Positions 16,718 to 24,523 of a DNA stretch of 64,000 bases are shown here, in pieces. The stretch lies in NCBI RefSeq assembly GCF_001261775.1, contig NZ_LN868537.1:744001-808000 (forward strand). The letters run 5' to 3'. The notes below the pieces were generated by a model that saw nothing but the letters and a program-made list of their open reading frames with translations, did no database searches and was not told where the DNA came from. Source of the stretch: Anaeromassilibacillus senegalensis (GTDB lineage Bacteria > Bacillota > Clostridia > Oscillospirales > Acutalibacteraceae). Numbering within the stretch: position 1 is the stretch's first letter; each line of letters opens with the position of its first letter. The position numbers and the translations under genes are program-made.

Positions 16718-17300
16718 TCTACGTCCCACTGAACAAATAGCAGGCGCGCTTCTTCCACAGCCGCCACCAATTCTGCGTTCTCCTCCCCGTAGGGAGACCG
16801 AAACAGCTTTGGCGTTCTTCCAAGGATCGATTCCACTTTTTCATTACAGTTTTTTATCTGTGCAATGATCTGCTCCGGAGACATCTTTGCCATGTGAGGA
16901 TGCGTGTCGGAATGATTTCCAACCTCACACCCCGCCGCTGCGATTTTCTGCAGCGTATCGGTGTGCGTCTCCGCCCAGCGGCCGGTGACAAAAAAAGTTG
17001 CTTCTGCCTGATTTTGCTGTAATACCGTCAGCAGCTCCTCAATTTGCCGGTCGTTCCACTCCACATCAAACGTGACCGCCACCTGCTTATGTTCCGTTTG
17101 GACGCGATAAACCGGCGCGGAAGAAAGGCCCGCCGCCGTCCAAACCGCCTGGATACCGCGCGCACCAATCATACAGGCCAATACCAATGCCAAACAGCTG
17201 AAAAGCAGGATCAGTGCGCGTCTTTTGGAAAGAATCCAATAAATTTGGTTTGCGCGGGGACGTTTTCTCTTTTTTAAATGGTATACTGCTATAAAAACAC
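16718..17300 (-). CDS. PdaB-like polysaccharide deacetylase, N-terminal fragment of an interrupted gene
   Basis: Family role: removes acyl groups from wall or cortex glycans in sporulation. A basic N-terminus and one membrane helix (about 30-52) are followed by a NodB domain with VTFDVEWND (motif 1), GNHSDTHPHM (motif 2, HxxxH), FRSPYG (motif 3) and QWDV, where the element cuts in. The frame then runs into the element and stops at 16654. The start is problematic: GTG at 17300 has GAGGGGG overlapping it, but with a run of five T its frame stops at once. Six T would give MFFIAVYHLKK, an N-terminus like PdaB. In the frame used, the nearest start-like codon is ATA at 17292. A sigma-E-like promoter lies upstream. 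Confidence 0.8.
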
Positions 17301-17329
17301 CCCCTCGGCAAATTGTATGCCAAGGGGGC
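17293..17329 (-). terminator. terminator of the YgjP-like gene, overlapping the deacetylase start
   Basis: CCCCC-TTGGCA and TGCCG-AGGGGG form a hairpin followed by TGTTTTT on the minus strand. The same bases contain the sigma-E-like -10 box, the ribosome binding site and the start region of the deacetylase gene. Confidence 0.7.
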
Positions 17330-17341
17330 TTGTTTGTATTT
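17312..17341 (-). promoter_or_regulatory. sigma-E-like promoter of the interrupted deacetylase gene
   Basis: CATACAAT (complement of 17312-17319) is a full match to the sigma-E -10 box. An ATA-containing AAATACA (complement of 17335-17341) lies 15 bp upstream, where the -35 element belongs. Bacillus pdaB is a sporulation gene, so mother-cell expression fits. The -35 match is partial. Confidence 0.5.
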
Positions 17342-17350
17342 ATAAAGGAA

Positions 17351-18073
17351 TCATTCGGTATAGCAGTTAATCCTTTGTTCCCGCAGCAACCGTTTTCTCT
17401 CCCTGTGGTCCGGCATGACCGCGTCCAACACCGCGTAGAACTGCGCAGAGTGATCCGCTCGCACCAAATGCGCGAGTTCATGCGCCACCACATATTCCAT
17501 ACAGGCAACAGGAGCCTGCGCCAGATACAGATTGATGGTCACCACCCGTTTGATGGGCAGACAGGAACCCCAACGTGTCTTCATCCTGCGGATACGAAAC
17601 TGCGGCATGGGAATTTGATACTTTTGAAAAAGCGGAAACACCGTCTCCACCGCCCGCGTCAGGGCCGCCTCACAACAGGCACGGTACCAGGCTTCAAATA
17701 GGCGTTTGTTATGAGAAAAATCTTCCGGGTCGTTTACAAACATACGCAAATCATTTCCCTCCGGAACGATCCGTTCCCGGTTGGAAGGCTCCACCTGCAA
17801 TTCATAGCGCTTTCCAAATAAGCACACGGGCTCGCCGCTTTGATAGGTAACGGGCATCTGCTGTACCGCTCGTCCCGCATAATATGTCCTGGCGCGCACG
17901 ATCCATTCCGCGCGGCTGGAAACAATCCGGTCGACTTCCTTGGAAGCAACTTTTCGGTTGGCGGACACACAGACAAGCCCGCTCGGTAAAACGCGTATAT
18001 TAACATTTTTCACACGTTTCCATTCCAGTTGATAAGCAATCGTCTCGCCTTGATAGCAAATTGTTCGTTCCAT
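17351..18073 (-). CDS. YgjP-like metallopeptidase-domain protein (M48 superfamily, DUF45)
   Basis: A 240 aa cytoplasmic protein of the YgjP/SprT-like group. The zinc motif AHELAHLVRADHS (HExxH, about 199-203) and 'MKTRWGSCLPIKRVVTIN' before it are diagnostic. The natural substrate is not known; some members sit beside type I restriction genes, but none is here. The start is the ATG at 18073, with GAGGTGTGGT upstream; the longer frame to 18178 has no ribosome binding site. The gene ends in the hairpin that overlaps the deacetylase start. Confidence 0.85.
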   Translation of the reverse strand: MERTICYQGETIAYQLEWKRVKNVNIRVLPSGLVCVSANRKVASKEVDRIVSSRAEWIVRARTYYAGRAVQQMPVTYQSGEPVCLFGKRYELQVEPSNRERIVPEGNDLRMFVNDPEDFSHNKRLFEAWYRACCEAALTRAVETVFPLFQKYQIPMPQFRIRRMKTRWGSCLPIKRVVTINLYLAQAPVACMEYVVAHELAHLVRADHSAQFYAVLDAVMPDHRERKRLLREQRINCYTE

Positions 18074-18374
18074 ACCACACCTCTTTACTCGCCCTATTCT
18101 AACGCAGAAGCACGTAAAAAGCAATTCTGTGTTATACTGATCACAGATACCAGGTGTGATGAAAGGGAAATCTTCCAAAAAGGATCACAACGGTACTTTC
18201 CGGAAAAGCCGGACGCTTTGTCCCATTTTACATTCGCACAGAAAAACCATTCGCCCTGACCGGTCATTGGACGATACTGCATCACATGCCGATCAAAAGC
18301 TTTCCGGAAATATTGAAACTTGGCTGGAGAAACCTGCACCCTCTTACAATATTCCATGAAAAGGAGCTGATTTT
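18074..18374. other. 301 bp divergent intergenic region
   Basis: Separates the YgjP-like gene and the metallo-hydrolase gene. Short frames on both strands lack ribosome binding sites. Nothing else is recognised. Confidence 0.4.
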
Positions 18375-19097
18375 ATGAAGCCCGTTTCCATTTGGTATTT
18401 ATACAACAGCGGCTTTGCAGTAAAAACAGAACGGCACTTCCTGATATTCGACTATTTTCTTGATTCTCCACGCTCCGGCGGCTTGAGAGACGGCGTCGTC
18501 GATCCGGCTGAATTGCAAGATTCCAACACCGTTGTTTTTGTTTCCCACAGCCACCCCGACCACTTTAACCGTAACATTTTTCAATGGCGCAAACAAATAC
18601 CTTCCATCCAGTATATCTTATCGGACGATATCAGCACTTCTGAAGAGTGCCTGCGGGTAAGCGCCGGAAAAAGTTACAGCCTCGGAGATTTGGAGATACG
18701 GACGCTCGCTTCCACGGATTTGGGCGTTGCATTTCTGGTTCAGGTAGACGGTCTCTGCCTTTACCACGCGGGGGATTTGCATTGGTGGCACTGGAACGAC
18801 GAACCAGAAGAGGCCAACCGGCTGATGGCGCAAAGCTTTCAGGAGCAAATCGACAAATTGGAGGGAATTCCCATTGATATTGCATTCATCCCCGTCGACC
18901 CGCGCCAGGAAGAAAACGCCCTGCTGGGCTTGCAGTATTTTACACAGCACGCCGACGCAAGGATGCTTGTTCCCATGCACTTCGGTTCCCAATTTTCTAT
19001 TTTTGACCGTATTTTCTCAGACCCGCAGACATTGCCCTGCTGGAACCGTATTGTCCGCTTATCCCAGCGCGGGGAAACATGGTTTTACCGTCCATAA
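18375..19097 (+). CDS. metallo-beta-lactamase-fold hydrolase
   Basis: A 240 aa MBL-fold protein, probably a zinc- or manganese-dependent hydrolase of the UlaG-like group. SHSHPDHF (HxHxDH, about 58-63), 'YHAGDLHWWHW' (metal-bridging Asp, about 137) and a late 'VPMHFGSQ' His supply the metal ligands. The start ATG follows AAAAGGAGCTGATTTT. A single gene with its own terminator, convergent with the cobalamin operon. The substrate cannot be inferred. Confidence 0.85.
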   Translation: MKPVSIWYLYNSGFAVKTERHFLIFDYFLDSPRSGGLRDGVVDPAELQDSNTVVFVSHSHPDHFNRNIFQWRKQIPSIQYILSDDISTSEECLRVSAGKSYSLGDLEIRTLASTDLGVAFLVQVDGLCLYHAGDLHWWHWNDEPEEANRLMAQSFQEQIDKLEGIPIDIAFIPVDPRQEENALLGLQYFTQHADARMLVPMHFGSQFSIFDRIFSDPQTLPCWNRIVRLSQRGETWFYRP

Positions 19098-19135
19098 AAA
19101 AATCAGGTGCCGCCTATGCTGCACCTGATTTTTTA
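19095..19135. terminator. bidirectional terminator between the MBL gene and the cobalamin operon
   Basis: AATCAGGTGC pairs with GCACCTGATT, flanked by AAAAAAA and TTTTTT, so it works in both directions. Confidence 0.85.
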
Positions 19136-19909
19136 TGTCTCCTGCATCGCGTCCTTCGCATGCCGCACATAAATGGCACGAATATCCGTGTACTCTCCAA
19201 GCCCTTTTAAAACGGCTTCCACCGGATAACCGTCCGCTTCAAACGCTGTTTTCCAGGAATCAGTTTCGCCCGCCATATCGTTTCGTGCATGGTCTCCTGC
19301 CACCACCATCAGCGGTGCAAGCACCACACGTTCCGGTCGAAACCGGCTGACCTGACGGCGAAGGTTGTCCAATTCCGGGTATCCTTCCACCGCACCGACA
19401 AAAATATTCTGCGCGCCCCGTTCTTTGAACACATAGTCCAGCGCGGCGTAAGCGGCGTTTGCAAAATGTACGGTCCCGTGCCCCATCAAAACAAGCGCTG
19501 TGCTCTCCGGCAGGGAGTACGCCTTTTGAATGGCCGCCGCAACCTCATGGTAATCCTCTGTTTGGGTCAACAACGGCCTGCCGCAGTAAATGTGGTCAAA
19601 GCGGGCGGCATATTGCTTTACCATTTTGCATAGATCCTCATATTCTTCGCCGTTGACAACATAGGTCGGCTGACAAAGAACCGACGAAAAACCATCCTTT
19701 GCCAATCGGCCAAGCGCCTGCCATACGTTTTCCGTCGGCTGCCCCCTTGCCGCCAGCTTGTGCAGAATGGTCGGGCTGGTAAACGCACGGCGGACCTCCC
19801 AACCCGGAAAAGCTGTCCGCAATGCTTCTTCTATCGCGCCGATCGTCTTTTCACGGGTTTCGTCTACGGTTGTTCCAAAGCTGACTGCCAGAATTGCTTT
19901 TTTCCCCAC
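19133..19909 (-). CDS. cbiK: anaerobic cobaltochelatase (sirohydrochlorin cobaltochelatase)
   Basis: Inserts Co2+ into sirohydrochlorin, committing it to oxygen-independent B12 synthesis. It is 258 aa. 'KKAILAVSFGTTVDETREKT' opens the first half; the metal-binding His residues lie in VLMGHGTVHFAN and VVAGDHARNDM. The GTG at 19909 was chosen for the GGAGAACAGATC before it; the ATG-initiated longer frame overlaps cbiC. Last gene of the operon, although it acts near the start of the pathway. Confidence 0.94.
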   Translation of the reverse strand: MGKKAILAVSFGTTVDETREKTIGAIEEALRTAFPGWEVRRAFTSPTILHKLAARGQPTENVWQALGRLAKDGFSSVLCQPTYVVNGEEYEDLCKMVKQYAARFDHIYCGRPLLTQTEDYHEVAAAIQKAYSLPESTALVLMGHGTVHFANAAYAALDYVFKERGAQNIFVGAVEGYPELDNLRRQVSRFRPERVVLAPLMVVAGDHARNDMAGETDSWKTAFEADGYPVEAVLKGLGEYTDIRAIYVRHAKDAMQET

Positions 19910-19928
19910 GATCTGTTCTCCTTTATTC

Positions 19929-20564
19929 TCACAATTTCCGATCTTCCGCCAAATAAAGCAGCGCATTGCAAATGGCCGCCGCCACATTGCTGCCGCCTTT
20001 TCTGCCGCGCGCAATAATGTAAGGCGATCCGCCCTGTAAAATCAACTCTTTTGCCTCTACTACATTGACAAATCCAACCGGTGCACCGATCACCAGTGCC
20101 GGTTGGATTTCTTTTTTGCAGATCAACTCATGCAGGCGAATCAGCGCCGTTGGCGCGTTTCCAATTGCAAAAATGAACGGCCCAGCCAACCGCGCCGCAC
20201 GCTCCATACTGACGGTCGCTCGGGTAACGCCGCGGTTTTTTGCCTCTCTCGCAACATCTGGATCCGCCATAAAACAAAAGGCCTCCCCGCCCCAGCGTGC
20301 AAGACTTTTTTTATTGACGCCTGCCTTCGCCATTTCCGTATCCGTCACGATGCAGGCGCCGCTTTTCAGCGCCGCAATCCCCTTTTTTACGGCGTCAGGC
20401 GAAAAACAAAGATTTTCCACATAGTCAAAATCCGCGGTCGTATGGATTACCCGCTTGATCACAGGCGCTTCGTCCGGGTTTAGCACCCTTTTTCCCAGCT
20501 CCGCTTCAATGATGGAAAAGCTACGTTTTTCTATCTCTCCCGGCTGTATGGTTGTAAACTGCAT
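19929..20564 (-). CDS. cbiC: cobalt-precorrin-8 methylmutase
   Basis: Moves the C11 methyl group to C12, giving cobyrinic acid. It is 211 aa, the family length. The catalytic His is in 'VIKRVIHTTADFDYV' (about residue 41); 'CIVTDTEMAKAGVNK' and 'GNAPTALIRLHEL' are conserved parts. Starts at the ATG at 20564, 12 bp after cbiP. Confidence 0.95.
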   Translation of the reverse strand: MQFTTIQPGEIEKRSFSIIEAELGKRVLNPDEAPVIKRVIHTTADFDYVENLCFSPDAVKKGIAALKSGACIVTDTEMAKAGVNKKSLARWGGEAFCFMADPDVAREAKNRGVTRATVSMERAARLAGPFIFAIGNAPTALIRLHELICKKEIQPALVIGAPVGFVNVVEAKELILQGGSPYIIARGRKGGSNVAAAICNALLYLAEDRKL

Positions 20565-20576
20565 AATGTTCTCCTT

Positions 20577-22079
20577 TTAAACACCCTGCTTTAAAATCTG
20601 GTAAATCATGCGCATATCCAGACTTTCGCGCAGGGTATCCGCTAATAGATTATACTGTGTCTCTTTAAACGCCTGCTGGTCGATCTCGGGAAGCATGTCC
20701 GCGTCCAGCCCTTTGCGACGCAGGAGCGACCGTATCAGTGCGGGCGCCGCCTTTCCGTCAAAAAAGCCGTGCGCGTAAGTACCATAGACATTGCCATATA
20801 CTGCGCCGTCTTCCTTTTCCTCTTTTCCCTGCTCCGCCATTGCAACAAAGGGCCTGGTTCCCGCTTCCCGCTCCGTTCTCCCCATATGAATTTCATAGCC
20901 TTCAAACGGCGTGCCGGATAGTCCCTCCAGAACACCGTTTACTGGCAAAACAGAACCCTTCACACGGGTGCGGACCTTTTCTTTTTCATACACAGTGGAC
21001 ACCGGAAGAAGCGCCATTCCCTCAATCTCTCCGCCGCCTTCGACGCCGAATGGATCACTGATTCTTTTGCCCAGCATCTGGTATCCGCCGCAGATTCCCA
21101 AGACTGGATTCCCCTGCTTTGCATATGTCACAATACAGGACTCTAAACCGTTTTCCCGCATCCATTGCAAATCTCCCATTACGTTTTTCGTACCTGGAAG
21201 AAGCACCAGATCCGGGCTGCCAAATTCTCTGACAGACTCCACATACCGCACGGAAACGCCGGGCATTCTTGCCAGCGGGTTAAAGTCCGTAAAATTGGAT
21301 ACCTTTGGGCAGCGGACCACCGCAAGATCGATTAAATTGCCCTGTTTTTTTTGATGCAACTGCTCTGATAAGCTGTCCTCGTCATCCAGTTCGATCCGCA
21401 TATAAGGAATCACACCGGCAAAAGGCACATGCGTGCGCTCCTCCAGCATACAAAGGCCCGGTTTTAAAAGCTCCACATCGCCGCGGAACTTGTTGATAAC
21501 CATTGCCTTAACCCTCTCGCGCTCCGCAGGATCCAACAGCGCCATGGTCCCATACAGGGAAGCAAACACGCCGCCGCGGTCGATATCTCCTACCAACAGC
21601 ACCGGAGCCTTTGCCAGCTTTGCCATTCCCATATTGACAATATCGTCCTGCTTCAGGTTGATTTCCGCCGGGCTTCCGGCGCCTTCCAAAACAATGATAT
21701 CATTTTCCGCCGCCAAGGACTGGTATGCCTCCAGAATCGGGGCAATCAGCCGCTTTTTAAATGGGTAATATGCGGAAGCATCCATATTTCCAATCGGCCT
21801 GCCGTTAACGATCACCTGCGACCCAGTGTCATTCGTCGGTTTCAGCAGAATCGGATTCATTCGTACCGAGGGCTCTACACCGGCGGCTTCCGCCTGCATC
21901 ACCTGCGCACGCCCCATTTCCAGCCCTTCCGAAGTGATATAGGAATTCAGCGCCATATTCTGGGATTTAAACGGCGCGACCCGATATCCATCCTGTTTAA
22001 AAATCCGGCACAGGCCAGCGACCAAAAAGCTTTTTCCCGCATTCGACATCGTCCCCTGCACCATGATTGCCCTTGCCAT
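20577..22079 (-). CDS. cbiP: cobyric acid synthase (glutamine-hydrolysing)
   Basis: Amidates four side chains of adenosyl-cobyrinic a,c-diamide using glutamine and ATP. It is 500 aa: an N-terminal dethiobiotin-synthetase-like ATPase (MVQGTMSNAGKSFLVAGL) and a C-terminal type 1 glutamine amidotransferase with the Cys in LGICGGYQMLG (about 330) and the His in YGTYAHGFFD. The start at 22079 follows cobD by 7 bp. Confidence 0.95.
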   Translation of the reverse strand: MARAIMVQGTMSNAGKSFLVAGLCRIFKQDGYRVAPFKSQNMALNSYITSEGLEMGRAQVMQAEAAGVEPSVRMNPILLKPTNDTGSQVIVNGRPIGNMDASAYYPFKKRLIAPILEAYQSLAAENDIIVLEGAGSPAEINLKQDDIVNMGMAKLAKAPVLLVGDIDRGGVFASLYGTMALLDPAERERVKAMVINKFRGDVELLKPGLCMLEERTHVPFAGVIPYMRIELDDEDSLSEQLHQKKQGNLIDLAVVRCPKVSNFTDFNPLARMPGVSVRYVESVREFGSPDLVLLPGTKNVMGDLQWMRENGLESCIVTYAKQGNPVLGICGGYQMLGKRISDPFGVEGGGEIEGMALLPVSTVYEKEKVRTRVKGSVLPVNGVLEGLSGTPFEGYEIHMGRTEREAGTRPFVAMAEQGKEEKEDGAVYGNVYGTYAHGFFDGKAAPALIRSLLRRKGLDADMLPEIDQQAFKETQYNLLADTLRESLDMRMIYQILKQGV

Positions 22080-22086
22080 CCGGCCT

Positions 22087-23154
22087 TCACCCCTCTAAGC
22101 TGTTTTTTAACGCAGCAATCAGCTGTTCATTTTCTTTTCGTCCGCGCACCGCAATACGCAGGTAGTGGTCATTCAGACCCCTGTAATTCCCGCAGCCGCG
22201 CACTAAGACGCCCTTGTTCGCAAGCCGTTTTCGGATGGATTCCGCATTCTCCATGCGGAACAGAATATAATTGGCCTCCGTAGGATAAACCTTTGCTCCA
22301 AGCTGTTCCAGATGTCGTGCCAGCCACGTGCGTTCTTCTCTTATGCATTGCCGTGTCTCACGCAGATAAGCCTCATCCGTCAGAGCCGCTATGCCCGCTC
22401 TTTGCGCGGGAACAGAAACGCTCCACGGCTGTCCCACTGCATATAATACATCTATAAAATGGGGATCGGAACAGAGTGCGTATCCGCACCGCAGCCCGGG
22501 CATGGCGTATATTTTTGTAAACGCTTTCAGCAAGAGCATATTGGGATACCTGTTCAAATGCGGCTTCATTGTATGTTTTTCCGGCTCGTTTAAAAAATCA
22601 TTGAAGCATTCGTCCACCACAAGGCGGATGGATAAATTTTTACATCGTTCTGCAATCTGCAAAAGCAAATCTTGTTCGATCGTCCGCCCGGTTGGATTAT
22701 TGGGATTACAGAGAAACAATATATCGATCTCCGGCGTCAATTCCCGTAAAAAATCCTCTGTAAAGGCAAAATCATTTGTTTCTTCCAATGGATAAAACCG
22801 GCAGTTGCAGCCGGCAGTCAACAGCGCCTGTTCATATTCTGCAAAGGTTGGAGCCGGCAAAAGCGCTGTTCGCGGCTTTGCCGCGGCGGCAATGCGAAAA
22901 ATCAAGTCCGCCGCGCCGTTGCCACACACAACCTGTTCCGCAGAAACGCCCTCATATGCGGAAACCGCATCCCGCAGTGCGCGGCAGAGCGGATCCGGAT
23001 AATGCACACACTCTTCGAGGGAATCCAGTACCGCTTTTATCGCTCCCGGAGGCATACCAAGCGGATTGATATTGGCGGAAAAATCGAGCGGCACTTTTCC
23101 CTGTTCTTTCTGTACCGAGTAAACATCACCGCCGTGTATCAAATTCACACACAT
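22087..23154 (-). CDS. cobD: L-threonine-O-3-phosphate decarboxylase
   Basis: A PLP enzyme making (R)-1-aminopropan-2-ol phosphate for the nucleotide loop of B12. It is 355 aa, an aminotransferase class I/II fold. The PLP lysine is in LLKAFTKIYAMPGLRCGYA; 'LCNPNNPTGR' is also visible. Starts at the ATG at 23154 (MCVNLIHGGDVYSV), overlapping the cbiB stop as TGATG; a longer frame to 23196 lies inside cbiB. Confidence 0.93.
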   Translation of the reverse strand: MCVNLIHGGDVYSVQKEQGKVPLDFSANINPLGMPPGAIKAVLDSLEECVHYPDPLCRALRDAVSAYEGVSAEQVVCGNGAADLIFRIAAAAKPRTALLPAPTFAEYEQALLTAGCNCRFYPLEETNDFAFTEDFLRELTPEIDILFLCNPNNPTGRTIEQDLLLQIAERCKNLSIRLVVDECFNDFLNEPEKHTMKPHLNRYPNMLLLKAFTKIYAMPGLRCGYALCSDPHFIDVLYAVGQPWSVSVPAQRAGIAALTDEAYLRETRQCIREERTWLARHLEQLGAKVYPTEANYILFRMENAESIRKRLANKGVLVRGCGNYRGLNDHYLRIAVRGRKENEQLIAALKNSLEG

Positions 23155-24125
23155 CACCCCCAACATAGCAACATACAAAAACGAAAAATCATGCATAAAA
23201 GCAGCATCAGAATCGACGCCCCATATAAAAGCCGATTGGCCCGCCGGATATCCTCCGGCACAACCGGTCTCATTTTGTCTCCGATCGTCGGCTTAGCAAC
23301 AAGCTTACCAAAATAAGAAGCGTCCCCTGCCAGCTGTACACCCAACGCACCAGCGCAGGCCGCTTCTGTTTGCGCACTGTTCGGGCTCGCATGGCAAAAA
23401 CGGTCGCGCCGATAGACGCGAAGCGCATTTTTTGCATCCAGTCCCAAGGGACGAGCAACCAGGATCATCAGCCACGCCGACAGTCTGGACGGAATAAAAT
23501 TCAGAATATCGTCCAGCTTTGCCGCGGCCCTACCAAAGTGCAGGTATCGCTCGTTTTTATAGCCTACCATGGAATCCATTGTATTGACTGCTTTGTAAAA
23601 CACGCCCAATGGCGCACCGCCCAACGCCAAAAAGAAAAGCGGCGCTATTTCCCCATCAGAGGTATTCTCCGCCACGGTCTCCACCGCCGCCTTCGTCACG
23701 CCGGTTTTAGAGAGCGCCTGCGTGTCGCGTCCAACGATCATGGATACAGCCTTCTTCGCACCCTCCAGATCGTCTTTCCGCAGATGATCATATACCTTCA
23801 TACTTTCTGTTCGAAGAGATTTTGCCGCCAGCATTTGATAGCAAAGCAGCGTTTCCAGAGCAAAATATAACCAAACGTTGATTTTTCTGAAAAGAAATAG
23901 AAGTGCGCCCACCGCGAACAGAGAGAGCAACGGCACCAAAACAGCAAGCAAAACGCCCGCTGTCTGTTCTCCCCGTTTTGTTTTTGGGAAGTGCGCACGT
24001 AAAAGCGTTTCCAGCTTTTGAATCAGCCATCCGATTAACCGCACCGGATGCGGCAGCCATTGCGGATCCCCAAAGCACAGGTCCAAAAGGAAGCCCAACA
24101 AAAGCGCCGCGAAAGAGCCGATCAT
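23154..24125 (-). CDS. cbiB: adenosylcobinamide-phosphate synthase (membrane)
   Basis: Attaches aminopropanol phosphate to adenosylcobyric acid in the membrane. It is 323 aa with several hydrophobic segments. 'LLDLCFGDPQWLPHPVRLIG' near the N-terminus and 'ETVAENTSDGEIAPLFF' (about 145) are family hallmarks. The start is the ATG at 24125, after GGAGGCTCCAGT. It overlaps the CobU-like gene by 4 bp. Confidence 0.95.
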   Translation of the reverse strand: MIGSFAALLLGFLLDLCFGDPQWLPHPVRLIGWLIQKLETLLRAHFPKTKRGEQTAGVLLAVLVPLLSLFAVGALLFLFRKINVWLYFALETLLCYQMLAAKSLRTESMKVYDHLRKDDLEGAKKAVSMIVGRDTQALSKTGVTKAAVETVAENTSDGEIAPLFFLALGGAPLGVFYKAVNTMDSMVGYKNERYLHFGRAAAKLDDILNFIPSRLSAWLMILVARPLGLDAKNALRVYRRDRFCHASPNSAQTEAACAGALGVQLAGDASYFGKLVAKPTIGDKMRPVVPEDIRRANRLLYGASILMLLLCMIFRFCMLLCWG

Positions 24126-24505
24126 ACTGGAGCCTCCGGTTTGATACAGGCCGCAATCCCGCAGAACACGCGGTCCACCCGTTCCGCGCGCTGGGCCAGC
24201 ATGCAGCAGATTCGCCCCGTCTGCTCCCTCCACTCGCGTTCAAACGCGTCAACCGGTACGATTCCACAGCCGATTTCATCGCACAAAATCGTGATTTCCG
24301 GATTCTGAAACAACACCTGTTCTACTGCTTTTCCCGGAGCCTGCCCAAGCAGCATCAGCCTGCGGATCTCTTCGTGCAGTGCGTTCCAAATTGGCATATT
24401 TTTCGCCTCATCGCACGTATACGCTACCTGTGACGCCACACCGCTCATTTCCTGTAATACCCATTGCAGTTTCCCCTGTTTTGCACCGCCAATTACCAGA
24501 TGCAT
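24122..24505 (-). CDS. short CobU-like protein, degenerate P-loop
   Basis: A 127 aa protein resembling a shortened CobU. 'MHLVIGGAKQGKLQWVLQEM' matches the CobU N-terminus, but the P-loop lacks the Ser/Thr after GK (GKL). 'CDEIGCGIVPVDAFEREWRE' and 'GRICCMLAQRAERVDRVFCGI' match the CobU C-terminus. The middle of CobU is missing. A full-length cobU lies two genes upstream, so this may be a non-catalytic paralogue or a partner subunit. Start: the ATG at 24505, with GGAGAAGGAAAC. It is intact and coupled to cbiB, which argues for function. Confidence 0.75.
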   Translation of the reverse strand: MHLVIGGAKQGKLQWVLQEMSGVASQVAYTCDEAKNMPIWNALHEEIRRLMLLGQAPGKAVEQVLFQNPEITILCDEIGCGIVPVDAFEREWREQTGRICCMLAQRAERVDRVFCGIAACIKPEAPV

Positions 24506-24523
24506 GTTTCCTTCTCCCAACGT

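Larger units (their letters stand above)
12849..16719. mobile_element. skin-like serine-recombinase element (3,869 bp) interrupting a pdaB-like gene
   Basis: Bounded by the shared dinucleotide GA on the minus strand (TC at 12849-12850 and 16718-16719). It carries a large serine recombinase, a 52 aa ORF, a membrane protein and an NADH-oxidase-like gene. Joining the element ends gives a symmetric site: TTTTCTTTTG, 11 nt, GA, 11 nt, CAAAAGAAAA, as expected for an attP of a large serine recombinase. Joining the outer flanks restores an in-frame deacetylase gene. There are no capsid, replication or conjugation genes. The organisation matches developmentally excised elements such as skin; excision itself is inferred. 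Confidence 0.85.

Noticed and set aside
12849..16719. A complete prophage, ICE or IS
   Set aside because: No capsid, replication, conjugation or transposase gene and no terminal inverted repeats at the outer ends; only a recombinase and a few cargo genes.
17301..17508. N-terminal extension of the deacetylase frame up to an ATG at 17508
   Set aside because: It runs through a terminator hairpin and the 3' end of the YgjP-like gene, has no ribosome binding site, and the added residues are not membrane- or deacetylase-like.
18094..18359. Short frames on both strands between the YgjP-like and MBL genes
   Set aside because: No ribosome binding sites, no recognisable protein features, and they overlap each other.
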